Assembly (NCBI GenBank): GCA_937928665.1
Contig: CALFVM010000072.1
Coordinates: 1 to 11,524, forward strand
Direction of reading: 5' to 3'
Source of the DNA: an uncultured Candidatus Methylacidiphilales bacterium
GTDB taxonomy: Bacteria > Verrucomicrobiota > Verrucomicrobiia > Methylacidiphilales > CALFVM01
DNA: 11,524 bases
Shown: in pieces, positions 1 through 7,557 of the stretch
Layout: every line of letters starts with the position of its first letter
Position numbering within the stretch: the first letter of the stretch is position 1
Translations under genes and position numbers: made by a program
Notes under the pieces: generated by a model
The model's database searches: none
What the model was told of the DNA's origin: nothing
What the model saw: the letters and a program-made list of their open reading frames with translations, nothing else

Positions 1-67
1 CCGGATTAGAAAACAAACCTGCTGCCGCTGAAAAAACGGCGGCGAAGAGAAAAGATTTCCCTGTCAT
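1..67 (-). CDS. 5' end of a probable exported protein (truncated by window edge)
   Basis: An ATG at 67 on the minus strand opens a frame that stays open for all 22 codons to the window edge. The peptide starts MTGK and then runs through SFLFAAVFSAAAGLF, which has the short basic n-region and Ala/Phe/Leu hydrophobic core of a Sec signal peptide. Possible AxA-type cleavage sites lie around the AAAG stretch; no lipobox cysteine is reached before the edge. It begins 64 bases after the gltX stop, on the same strand, behind an AT-rich promoter-like stretch. No Shine-Dalgarno is clear. The function cannot be told from 22 residues. The gene call rests on signal-peptide character, position and promoter context only. 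Confidence 0.5.
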   Translation of the reverse strand, partial: MTGKSFLFAAVFSAAAGLFSNP

Positions 68-131
68 GGTGAAGCTTTTACGGATTTATATGGGAAAAGT
101 CAACGGGAACTCTTTCGACATTGTAAGAGTC
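68..131 (-). promoter_or_regulatory. Candidate promoter for the left-edge exported-protein gene
   Basis: This 64-base gap is clearly more AT-rich than its surroundings. Read on the minus strand it contains TTGACT followed 17 bases later by TAAAAG, and also a TATAAA box within that spacer. The TATAAA box would give a leader of roughly 10 bases before the ATG. A short inverted repeat (ACTCTT at 109-114 with AAGAGT at 125-130) sits just beyond the gltX stop. It might be a weak terminator or attenuator but has no T-run. These are motif matches by eye only. Confidence 0.35.
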
Positions 132-1478
132 TTAAGTGCCAAACCATTCCGTATGGGCCAGGGTCCGATCTAACCGGGCCAACACTCGTTCCCGGCCCAT
201 CACCTCCAGCATGTGATAAAGAGACGGGCCGACGGGCTGGCCGGAGACGCCGAGTCGGCAGGGGTGGACCAGAGCGGCCGTCTTTACCCCCAGCGAGCCC
301 GCCAGAGCCTGAATCGCCCGCTCGCAGCTCTCAGCGGTCCAGTCAGGCAAGCCGGCCAGGGCCTGGCGGATCGCCTCCAGACGCTCCCGGGCACCCTGGG
401 TCTTGAGCACCTTGGTGACGGCTGCTTCGTCATAGGGAAAGGCCTCCGTGAGAAAAGGTGCCATCCATTCGGGCACGTCTCGCCCGATTTTGATTTTTTC
501 CCGGATCAGGCGGAGGGCCTTGTCCACGTACTCAGGATCGGTGCCGGTCAAATGCTGGCCGTGATCGGCCATCAACTGGCGGGCAAAGGTCAGATAATCG
601 CCATCCGACAACCCCTTCCAGTATTCGCCGTTGACCCAAAAGAGTTTGTTCAAATCAAAGCGGGCGTTGCTCCGCTTGATCTGCGGCAGGTCAAACTTGG
701 CCACGACCTCTTCAATCGGCAGAATTTCCCGGTTGTCCTTGGGTGACCAGCCCAGCAGGCAAAGGTAATTTCGGACGGCACTCGGCAGGTAGCCACCGGT
801 CATGTATTCCCCGATCGAAGCGCCTTCGTCCCGCTTGCTCATTTTTGAACCGTTCGCGTTCAGAATCAGCGGAATATGCGCGTAGTGGGGCGGCGTGGCG
901 CCGAATGCCTCAAACAAAGCAAGATGCTTGGGTGTGTTGGAGAGGTGATCCTCGCCCCGGATCACGTGGGTCACGCCCATCTCCAAGTCATCGACCACAT
1001 TGACCAAGTGGAAGACTGGCGCGCCGTTCTTGCGCCGGATGACCAGATCCGGGTCCATGGTTCGGTCGAACGAGACCTCCCCACAAATCAAATCAGGGAC
1101 AGTGCACGGTGTTTTGGGAGTCCGGAACTTGACCGCCCCATCCTCCTCATAAGCCTTTCCTTCCTCCAGCAACCGCCCGATGTAGCGGTGATAAATCTCC
1201 CCGCGCTGGCTCTGAAAGTAAGGGCCGCGCTCTCCCCGGGTCGATCCATCCGGCATCGGTCCTTCGTCCCAGTCCAACCCCAGCCACCGCAACCCGTCAA
1301 AAATAATGGCCACCGCTTCAGGCGTGTTCCTGGCCGCATCCGTGTCTTCAATCCGCAGAATAAAACTCCCGCCCTTCGCCCGTGCATAGAGCCAGTTGAA
1401 CAAAGCCGTGCGGGCACCTCCGATATGGAGGAGACCGGTCGGGGAGGGAGCAAAACGAACGCGAACAGCTTCAGACAT
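132..1478 (-). CDS. gltX: Glutamyl-tRNA synthetase (class I aminoacyl-tRNA synthetase)
   Basis: This enzyme charges tRNA with glutamate in the cytoplasm using ATP. The chosen start (ATG at 1478) gives 448 residues. It places the class I signature PSPTGLLHIGG at residues 11-21, with an SD-like GGGAAGG just upstream; a longer frame to 1538 only adds unconserved residues. The family's VIRGEDHLSNTPKH stretch lies near residues 172-185 and the KMSKR ATP loop at 212-216. The C-terminal anticodon-binding helical region ends with the usual SLYHMLEVMGRER pattern (419-431). The protein is somewhat short for the family (about 470-500). Where many GluRS have a YxCxC segment after GKAY, this one goes directly to EEDGAVKFR (residues 111-119), so the cysteine-bearing zinc-type segment is missing. 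It is transcribed divergently from ileS. Whether it charges tRNA-Gln as well cannot be judged here. Confidence 0.97.
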   Translation of the reverse strand: MSEAVRVRFAPSPTGLLHIGGARTALFNWLYARAKGGSFILRIEDTDAARNTPEAVAIIFDGLRWLGLDWDEGPMPDGSTRGERGPYFQSQRGEIYHRYIGRLLEEGKAYEEDGAVKFRTPKTPCTVPDLICGEVSFDRTMDPDLVIRRKNGAPVFHLVNVVDDLEMGVTHVIRGEDHLSNTPKHLALFEAFGATPPHYAHIPLILNANGSKMSKRDEGASIGEYMTGGYLPSAVRNYLCLLGWSPKDNREILPIEEVVAKFDLPQIKRSNARFDLNKLFWVNGEYWKGLSDGDYLTFARQLMADHGQHLTGTDPEYVDKALRLIREKIKIGRDVPEWMAPFLTEAFPYDEAAVTKVLKTQGARERLEAIRQALAGLPDWTAESCERAIQALAGSLGVKTAALVHPCRLGVSGQPVGPSLYHMLEVMGRERVLARLDRTLAHTEWFGT

Positions 1479-1669
1479 GAGCCTTCCCTGATGCCACAGC
1501 CGCTCCGGGCAAACAAGCGCGGAGTTCACCTGGGCCACGGCCCCAGCCCGTTTTCCGGCTCTCCCATGCCACCGGCGCGTCCCACAGAACCGGTCGTGCC
1601 CGGAGAGTTACCCGGGCAATTTCAGGCTTGGACCAGTGCAGCGGGCCGCTAGGTTGTCAGGCTCCATCC
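1479..1669. promoter_or_regulatory. Divergent gltX/ileS intergenic region with a small palindrome
   Basis: This 191-base region separates the two divergent synthetase genes and must hold both promoters. No strong -35/-10 pair stands out on either strand. A 7-bp inverted repeat, TGCCCGG (1597-1603) and CCGGGCA (1612-1618), has an 8-base loop and lies about 50 bases before the ileS start, so it could be an operator or a 5' UTR hairpin. The T-box consensus (AGGGTGGNACCGCG) seen upstream of many Firmicute ileS genes is absent. Confidence 0.3.
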
Positions 1670-4405
1670 ATGGACTACAAAACAACCGTTCTCCTCCCGA
1701 AAACCGCTTTCCCCATGCGGGCCGAGTTACCGAAGCGCGAGCCCCATTGGCTCCAAGCCTGGGAGCAGGACGACCTCTATCCGCGACAACTGGAGGCCCG
1801 GGCCGGTTCTCCCGCCTTCCACCTCCATGACGGGCCTCCGTTCGCCAATGGGGATGCCCACATGGGTCACGCCCTTAACATGACGCTGAAGGATCTCGTC
1901 CTGAAATCGAAGTTTATGTCCGGGTTTCAGGTTCCCTTCATACCCGGCTGGGATTGCCACGGTCTCCCGATCGAGCATAAGGTCACCCGCGAACTCGCCG
2001 CCGGCGGGGAAGGACTTGACCCGGTTGAAATCCGGAAACGGTGCGAAGCCTACGCCCGCAATTACATCCACTTGCAACGAATCCAATTCAAGCGCCTCGG
2101 CGTTTTCGGGGACTGGGACCACCCCTACATCACCATGGATCCGGCTTACGAAGCCGATATCCTGCGCCTCTTTGCCACGTTGGTGGAAAAGGGCTTGGTC
2201 TATCAGGCCATGCGCCCGGTCTATTGGAGCACCGGCTGCCAAACGGCCCTGGCCGAGGCCGAGGTCGAATACGCCGACCGGACCGACACCTCGGTTTACT
2301 CGGTCTTTCCCCTGGCCGATCACGCGCTCCCCGGAGTGACCGGACCCGCTGGCTTGCTGATCTGGACCACCACCCCGTGGACACTCCCCGCCAACCTCAC
2401 CGTCGCTTTCCAGCCAAACCTGGCTTACGTCGCCGTGGCCTGGCGTGCGCAAAGCCTGGTCATGGCCGAAGCAAGGGTCGAAGCACTCCGCACTGCCACC
2501 GGTGAACCCCTCCCGATTCTTACCCGCCTGACTGCGGAAGATTTGGCCGGACTCCACTACCAGCATCCGTTCCTCAACCGGACAGGTCGCCTTTTCCCGG
2601 CCGATTTTGTCACGGCCGAATCAGGCTCCGGGTTGGTTCACATCGCGCCCGGCCACGGCCATGATGACTACCAGCTCGGTGCCAAACACGGACTGGCACC
2701 GCTCTCGCCAGTCGATGATCTGGGCCGGTTGACCGACGCATGCGGCGTGCCTGAATGGGTGGGTCTGAACGTGTTCGAGGCCAACCCCCGGGTGGTCGAA
2801 CGACTGCGAACCGATGGAACGCTCGTTCATGAAGAGCGTTATCTCCACCCCTACCCCCACTGCTGGCGGTCCAAGACACCGATTGTCTTCCGCGCCGTCA
2901 CCCAATGGTTCATCCGGGTCGATGCCTTCCGGAACGAGGCCCTCGACGCTATCAGTCAGGTCGATTGGGTCCCTTCCTGGGGCGAGAACCGAATCCGCGG
3001 CGCGGTGGAATCCCGACCGGACTGGTGCATTTCCCGGCAACGAACTTGGGGCGTGCCCATCCCCGCATTTTACGGCCCATCCGGAAACGCCATTCTCCGG
3101 GCCGACGTGGTCCGTCGCTTCGCGGACGTGGCCGAAAAAGAAGGAACCGGCGTCTGGTTCTCCACCCCGGATCACGACCTGGCTGCCCGCCTGGGCGTCG
3201 AAGGTGCTGCCCGGAAAGGACTCGACACCCTCGATGTGTGGATCGATTCCGGTTCCAGTCACGCCGCCGTCGTCCGCAAACGGCTTGTTTTCCCGGCCGA
3301 CCTTTATCTGGAAGGCAGCGACCAGCACCGTGGCTGGTTCCAATCGTCCCTTCTGACTTCGATCGCCGCCACGGGCGAGGCTCCCTACAAACAAGTGTTG
3401 ACCAACGGATTTGTCGTCGATCTGGACGGCAAAAAACTCTCCAAATCCAACACCTACCAAAAACCGGTTGATCTCATGAGCCTCGTGGACCGTCAGGGTG
3501 CGGACATCCTGCGTCTCTGGGTCGCCAGCCAGGATTACCGCGATGACGTGCCTTTCTCGGAAGAAATCTTCAAACGAGTAACCGATACCTACCGATCCAT
3601 CCGCAACACCCTCCGGATGCTCCTCGCCAACCTCGATGGTTTCGATCCCTCCGCCCGAATCCCCGACACGGATCTGACCGAACTCGATCTCTTGATCCTC
3701 GACCGGCTCCAGTCACTCGTCGAAGAGGTCCGCCGCGCCTACGACCGCTATGAGTTCCATCAAGTCTATCACTTGATCAACCGATTTTGCGCGGTCGATC
3801 TCTCCTCTCTCTATATCGACGTGGTCAAAGACCGCCTGTACTGCGATCCGGTTTCCAGTCCGCGTCGCCGGGCCACCCAAACCGTCATGGACGAGGTCCA
3901 CTCTGCCCTGTGCCGCCTCCTCGCGCCCGTCATTCCCTTCACCGCTGAGGAAGCCTGGCAATTCCGCGCCCTCCCGGCCGATCACCCGGGCAATCCCGGT
4001 CTCGCCCGCACCTCGGTCCATCTCCAATCCTTTCCCGAACCCCGGACGCTTGCGCTGCCGACCGGCTTCCGCGAGCGTTGGGACCGTTTCCTCGACCTGC
4101 GGGCTCAAGCTAACGAAGCCCTCGAAGCCCTCCGCCGCGACAAGGTCATCGGAAAAAGCCTGGAGGCCGCCCTCACCATCTCCGGGGCCGACCTTAACCC
4201 CGCGGACCTCCCCCTCCTCGCCGAACTGTTTATTGTCTCCTCCGTCGAGTGCGGTCAGCTCTCCGGGCCCCTGTCCGTGGCCGCCCGGAAGGCAGAAGGT
4301 ATCCGCTGTCCGCGTTGTTGGAAAATCGTGTCCACCGTGGGATCCCATCCCGACCATCCCGACCTGTGTGACCGGTGCACCGAGGCCGTCACCGCCCGCT
4401 CATGA
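1670..4405 (+). CDS. ileS: Isoleucyl-tRNA synthetase, bacterial type with C-terminal zinc motif
   Basis: This enzyme charges tRNA-Ile with isoleucine and edits misactivated valine. The ATG at 1670 gives 911 residues, close to the family norm of about 930; an upstream TTG in frame adds only 14 unconserved residues. Visible landmarks are DGPPFANGDAHMGHALN with the HIGH-type HMGH at residues 64-67, GWDCHGLPIEHKV, the CP1 editing-domain stretch TTTPWTLPANLT, CISRQRTWGVPIP, DVWIDSGSSH, and the KMSKS loop as KLSKS (589-593). The C-terminal zinc ligands are C880, C883, C900 and C903. The loop reads GKKLSKSNTYQKP instead of the common GxKMSKSxGN. The stop overlaps the lspA start as ATGA, which suggests translational coupling. 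It is divergent from gltX. Confidence 0.98.
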   Translation: MDYKTTVLLPKTAFPMRAELPKREPHWLQAWEQDDLYPRQLEARAGSPAFHLHDGPPFANGDAHMGHALNMTLKDLVLKSKFMSGFQVPFIPGWDCHGLPIEHKVTRELAAGGEGLDPVEIRKRCEAYARNYIHLQRIQFKRLGVFGDWDHPYITMDPAYEADILRLFATLVEKGLVYQAMRPVYWSTGCQTALAEAEVEYADRTDTSVYSVFPLADHALPGVTGPAGLLIWTTTPWTLPANLTVAFQPNLAYVAVAWRAQSLVMAEARVEALRTATGEPLPILTRLTAEDLAGLHYQHPFLNRTGRLFPADFVTAESGSGLVHIAPGHGHDDYQLGAKHGLAPLSPVDDLGRLTDACGVPEWVGLNVFEANPRVVERLRTDGTLVHEERYLHPYPHCWRSKTPIVFRAVTQWFIRVDAFRNEALDAISQVDWVPSWGENRIRGAVESRPDWCISRQRTWGVPIPAFYGPSGNAILRADVVRRFADVAEKEGTGVWFSTPDHDLAARLGVEGAARKGLDTLDVWIDSGSSHAAVVRKRLVFPADLYLEGSDQHRGWFQSSLLTSIAATGEAPYKQVLTNGFVVDLDGKKLSKSNTYQKPVDLMSLVDRQGADILRLWVASQDYRDDVPFSEEIFKRVTDTYRSIRNTLRMLLANLDGFDPSARIPDTDLTELDLLILDRLQSLVEEVRRAYDRYEFHQVYHLINRFCAVDLSSLYIDVVKDRLYCDPVSSPRRRATQTVMDEVHSALCRLLAPVIPFTAEEAWQFRALPADHPGNPGLARTSVHLQSFPEPRTLALPTGFRERWDRFLDLRAQANEALEALRRDKVIGKSLEAALTISGADLNPADLPLLAELFIVSSVECGQLSGPLSVAARKAEGIRCPRCWKIVSTVGSHPDHPDLCDRCTEAVTARS

Positions 4406-4920
4406 CCAAGCCCCTGGTGCCACGCCGCCACCCCTATCCCTTTTTCTGGATCTTCGCTGCTGTCATCGTCGCAGCCGACCAGGCCTCCAAACTCTGGGCC
4501 ACCTCCACCCTCCACTACGGAGAAAGCGTCCCGGTCTTCGGCGATTGGTTCCGCTTCACCCTCGTGCGCAACGACGGAATCGCCATGGGGCTGTTCCAGG
4601 GGCAGAATCACCTTCTCCTCATCCTTGTCGGACTGATCCTCCTTTCTGCCCTGTTCTGGGCCAGGAAACTCCCCTGGGCCCTCAAGGAGATCAACCTTCT
4701 CGGAGCACTCATTCTGGGCGGCGCCATCGGCAACCTTATCGACCGCGTCCGGGTCGGCCACGTCATCGATTTTATTGACATCACCATCATCTCGTTCCGC
4801 TGGTGGACCTTTAACATCGCCGACTCCGCCATCTCCATCGCCGTGGTTTGGATCCTGGTCCGGTCATGGTCCCCGCGCTTCGGCCAAATCCAGCCGCCTC
4901 CCGCCCCACCCCCTTCGTGA
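4402..4920 (+). CDS. lspA: Lipoprotein signal peptidase (prolipoprotein signal peptidase II)
   Basis: This inner-membrane aspartyl protease removes the signal peptide of diacylglyceryl-modified prolipoproteins. The protein is 172 residues with four apparent membrane segments (about 13-33, 67-87, 95-115, 135-155). Family motifs are DQASKLW (26-32), RNDGIAMG (56-63, the NxGxAFG motif with Met for Phe), GNLIDR with catalytic Asp114, and FNIADSAI with catalytic Asp141. The ATG at 4402 overlaps the ileS stop by four bases; a GTG at 4375 in the same frame would add nine poorly conserved residues and is less likely. The ileS-lspA order is common in bacteria. A short Pro-rich tail (165-171) follows the last membrane segment. 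The target lipobox substrates are not in this window. Confidence 0.96.
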   Translation: MTKPLVPRRHPYPFFWIFAAVIVAADQASKLWATSTLHYGESVPVFGDWFRFTLVRNDGIAMGLFQGQNHLLLILVGLILLSALFWARKLPWALKEINLLGALILGGAIGNLIDRVRVGHVIDFIDITIISFRWWTFNIADSAISIAVVWILVRSWSPRFGQIQPPPAPPPS

Positions 4921-4982
4921 AGTTGGTGCCTCCGCCGAGAGTCCTTGCGCTGACCGGCCCTTCCGCCTAAACCAAACGGACT

Positions 4983-5318
4983 ATGGAAATCACCCAGACA
5001 TCAGACCCCGCCTTTACCACGGTTCATTTGAACGGACGCCTGGACGCAACCACCAGTGCCCAGGTCGAAGCAACCGTTACTGCTGTCTTTCAGGGCGGAG
5101 CCAAAGCATTGGTCATCGACTTTACCCGGCTCGACTACATCAGCAGTGCCGGATTGCGCGTCCTCTTGAGTGCGGCAAAACACGCCAAGACTGCCGGTGC
5201 CAAGCTGGCTCTCTTCGGCCTGTCCGAAGAGGTCAGGCAAATCTTCGACATCTCCGGCTTTACGACCATCCTTCCGATCTTCCCAGACGCAGATGCCGCA
5301 GGCGCCGCCGTCTCTTAG
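4983..5318 (+). CDS. STAS-domain protein, anti-sigma-factor antagonist type
   Basis: This is a 111-residue protein made of a single STAS domain, like SpoIIAA/RsbV. Such proteins bind and release a partner, typically an anti-sigma kinase, depending on phosphorylation of a conserved serine. The N-terminal strands are seen in TTVHLNGRLDATTSAQVE (12-29). The central LVIDFTRLDYISSAGLRVLL (43-62) contains the phosphorylation site. Ser55 aligns with SpoIIAA Ser58, and the preceding Asp of DSSG is replaced by Ser54, a common variant. The gene begins 62 bases after lspA on the same strand and so may be co-transcribed. No anti-sigma kinase, phosphatase or sigma factor is visible here, so the partner is unknown. 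The stop lies only 21 bases from the stop of the converging GH4 gene. Confidence 0.9.
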   Translation: MEITQTSDPAFTTVHLNGRLDATTSAQVEATVTAVFQGGAKALVIDFTRLDYISSAGLRVLLSAAKHAKTAGAKLALFGLSEEVRQIFDISGFTTILPIFPDADAAGAAVS

Positions 5319-5339
5319 AGACAGCACTCCCGGCTCCGT

Positions 5340-7487
5340 CTAATCAAGCGGCTCAATTAACGCATAGCGGACAGACTCAACATGCGGCTGGGTTGAACCC
5401 TGCCAACACTGGCCCACCCGCCCGTGCGCATCGCCCAGAGCATTCACCCGGACCTGCAGGTCAAAGAGGAAAGGCTTTCCCGCCTGAATCCTCGCCGCCT
5501 CCAACGGAACGGAGAGCGAAACATTGTACCCCGCTTTATCGGCCCGGCAGACACACTTCGCTCCGCTGACCGGTTGGCGGTCCTGCGCGTGAATGACCCT
5601 GCCCAGCTTCCGTCCAGGCAAGCCGACAATCTGCGTGATGGTTCCTTTCCCTAGAGGCGCAAAGAAAAGCTCCAGGGCGCTCCCGTCCCAAAACTTGTCC
5701 GGATCGGGCCGCACATCGGAGTCATTCACCCGCATCTCCAGCCCAATACAACCGCCACCCACCAACAGTTTACCCTCAGCCACGGTGTTTCCGGACCATT
5801 CGACCCGGATCGGTGCGGCCTTGGCTTCTAACCCGGCCCGCACATGCAGCCGCACCGGCTGATCAAAACCGGTGGCCAAAAATGCCGGATGCCCGCAGAC
5901 CGCCTCCAGCTTCAACGGTGTTTCCGGCTGCTTCCGGGTAAAGCTCAGAGTAAGGCGGGCCACTTTTCCACCCGCCACCTCGACCACCCGGGAGGGCGGT
6001 CCGGCCAGGGAAAAGGCCTTCCGATCAAATGCAAAGGCAACCTTTCCTTTGAAGCGCGCCGAGGTCTGGTTATGCAGAACAAAGGACAGATCCGTCCGGT
6101 CCACCCCAGTTATCCCCGTCGCCTCAAAGTGGCCGATCACCCGGTCAATCGTGGCCGCGCTCCGACCCGTCCCCTTCCGGGTCGGCTCGAATTGCGGCAG
6201 GAACCCGTCCCGCTGGTGGGCTTCAATCAGCTCATCGCACATGGCCCAAATCTGATCGAGCGTGAGAACGCTTGCCGTATGCGGATCCAGCATCACCGCG
6301 TGATAGATATGCTCCCGCTTGCCCGTCAGTGCCGCTTCCACCACCAGTTCCTGCACATTAACGTTGGTCCGGATGAATCCTGCCAAGTGCGGCGGAAGAT
6401 CCCCAATCACCGTCGGCTGCAGACCCTGGCGATCCACCAAACAAGGAACCTCCACACAACAACCGTTCGGCAAGTTGGTGATCAGATTGCGATTCGGCAC
6501 ATTGCCATAGACCACGACCGGGTCACCACTTTCCATCGCATTGATGATTTGTGATCCATACTCAACGCTCTTCCCAATGGTGACATCCCGATCATCTTCC
6601 AACATCCGCTTTTCCGTATCTTTCCAGGTGGAGATGATCGATTCGCACCGCCGCAGATATTCATCCAGCGGAATCCCAAACGCATCGATCACCGCATCCC
6701 CGTGCTGGATGAAATACGGACAGTATTCCGCAAAATGCTCGCTCGACTCCGTGACGAAATAGCCGAGGCGCCGCATCATCTCGAACCGCACTTTGTCGCG
6801 GGCAAAAACACCCGGGTCATCCATCGCCTGGAAAAGCAGAGGATAGGCGTCCCGCCCCCGATAGGTGAACTCCAGGAAAAAGGCGATGTGATTGACCCCC
6901 GCCACCTTGTAGCCGACATCCTTGTAATCAAGCCCCGCATAAGAGGCCAGTTGCCGGGAGGTTCCCTGCACGCTGTGACATAGGCCAACGGCCGGAACCC
7001 CCACCGCACGGTCGATCGCCCACATGTTCATCGCCATCGGGTTGGAATAATTCAGCAATAGCGGATCAGCCGCTCCAACATCCCGCAGCGTCCGGCCCAC
7101 CTTGAGCAACTCAGGAATCGTCCGCAACGCCCGAAACACCCCACCCACCCCGAGTGTGTCCGCAATGGTCTGGCGGAGACCGTACTTCTTCGGAATCTCA
7201 AAGTCCGTCACCGTGGCCGGGCGATAGCCGCCCACCTGAATCATGGTGATCGCGTAACGCGCCCCCCGGCAGGCCTCCTTCAGGTTCAGCGTGGCCTCCA
7301 CCTTGGCAGGAACACCAAGCTGGTTCACCACTTTGCGGGCGAGGACTTCCGCTACCTTCAAACGTGCGGGATCAATGTCCATCAGCGAGATGGTCGATCC
7401 GGCCAGCACCGGATTCTGGAGAATATCGCAGATGAGAGTCTTGGCGAAGACCACGCTCCCCGCCCCAATAAAAGCAACTTTGGCCAT
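5340..7487 (-). CDS. GH4 alpha-galactosidase-like glycoside hydrolase with C-terminal beta-sandwich and CBM9-like domain
   Basis: The first about 435 of 715 residues are a family GH4 enzyme. GH4 members cleave glycosides by an NAD+- and Mn2+-dependent redox mechanism in the cytosol. Seen here are the dinucleotide-binding GAGSV (8-12), Asp37 at the end of the second strand, NYSNPMAMN (146-154), the metal-site motif CHSV (Cys170-Val173), which is the alpha-galactosidase variant, and GVNH with His200. The MelA-like DGFLPQFEP (428-435) closes this domain. Residues about 440-570 look like an immunoglobulin-type beta-sandwich. Residues about 575-715 resemble a CBM9/DOMON-like fold (MRVNDSD, FWDGSALELFF, FDLQVRVNALGD). 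The usual family length is 430-480. The start at 7487 puts MAKVAFIGAG at the N-terminus with no signal peptide; an open frame to 7661 would run into the divergent regulator. It is transcribed divergently from the AraC gene. The alpha-galactoside substrate is inferred from CHSV. Confidence 0.92.
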   Translation of the reverse strand: MAKVAFIGAGSVVFAKTLICDILQNPVLAGSTISLMDIDPARLKVAEVLARKVVNQLGVPAKVEATLNLKEACRGARYAITMIQVGGYRPATVTDFEIPKKYGLRQTIADTLGVGGVFRALRTIPELLKVGRTLRDVGAADPLLLNYSNPMAMNMWAIDRAVGVPAVGLCHSVQGTSRQLASYAGLDYKDVGYKVAGVNHIAFFLEFTYRGRDAYPLLFQAMDDPGVFARDKVRFEMMRRLGYFVTESSEHFAEYCPYFIQHGDAVIDAFGIPLDEYLRRCESIISTWKDTEKRMLEDDRDVTIGKSVEYGSQIINAMESGDPVVVYGNVPNRNLITNLPNGCCVEVPCLVDRQGLQPTVIGDLPPHLAGFIRTNVNVQELVVEAALTGKREHIYHAVMLDPHTASVLTLDQIWAMCDELIEAHQRDGFLPQFEPTRKGTGRSAATIDRVIGHFEATGITGVDRTDLSFVLHNQTSARFKGKVAFAFDRKAFSLAGPPSRVVEVAGGKVARLTLSFTRKQPETPLKLEAVCGHPAFLATGFDQPVRLHVRAGLEAKAAPIRVEWSGNTVAEGKLLVGGGCIGLEMRVNDSDVRPDPDKFWDGSALELFFAPLGKGTITQIVGLPGRKLGRVIHAQDRQPVSGAKCVCRADKAGYNVSLSVPLEAARIQAGKPFLFDLQVRVNALGDAHGRVGQCWQGSTQPHVESVRYALIEPLD

Positions 7488-7557
7488 GACGCACTTTACG
7501 TTTGCTCCATCCCGTGATGCAACTTGCCTTCTGTGACATCGTTTTGCATTTTGTGAT
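7488..7557. promoter_or_regulatory. Divergent promoter region with spaced TGTGA direct repeats (candidate AraC-type operator)
   Basis: The 70-base gap between the GH4 and AraC genes contains the direct repeats TTCTGTGACATCG (7529-7541) and TTTTGTGATATGG (7549-7561). They match at 10 of 13 positions and are offset by exactly 20 bases. A weaker third copy, CGTGATGC, has its GTGA at 7514, 19 bases before the second GTGA. Two-helical-turn direct repeats are the usual binding geometry of AraC-family dimers. The last repeat runs over the regulator's start codon, which suggests autorepression. On the minus strand a poor promoter match, TTGCAT with 18-base spacing to TAAAGT (7493-7522), would put the GH4 transcript start very near its ATG. 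No strong Shine-Dalgarno is visible for either gene. Confidence 0.5.

Noticed and set aside
22..43. GCCGC ... GCGGC inverted repeat flanking an A-run near the left edge.
   Set aside because: It falls within the Ala-rich signal-peptide codons of the edge gene and the stem is only 5 bp, so coding composition explains it.
213..1652. Plus-strand open frames (213-746 and 876-1652) opposite gltX.
   Set aside because: Their translations are low-complexity and Arg/Pro-rich with no family features, while the minus strand is unmistakably GluRS.
1479..1669. Possible T-box riboswitch before ileS.
   Set aside because: The conserved T-box sequence and a terminator/antiterminator pair are absent; only a small 7-bp inverted repeat is present.
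2621..3460. A 279-codon open frame antisense to ileS, with similar long frames at 1727-2566 and 3713-4357 on the minus strand.
   Set aside because: They lie wholly inside ileS, show no recognisable domain, and are the expected shadow frames of a GC-rich gene with strong codon bias.
5311..5345. Possible bidirectional terminator between the convergent STAS and GH4 genes.
   Set aside because: Only a 4-bp AGAC/GTCT pairing with a long loop and no T-runs is seen, which is too weak to call.
5844..6554. A 236-codon plus-strand frame opposite the GH4 gene.
   Set aside because: It overlaps the intact GH4/CBM9-like coding sequence and has no recognisable motif.
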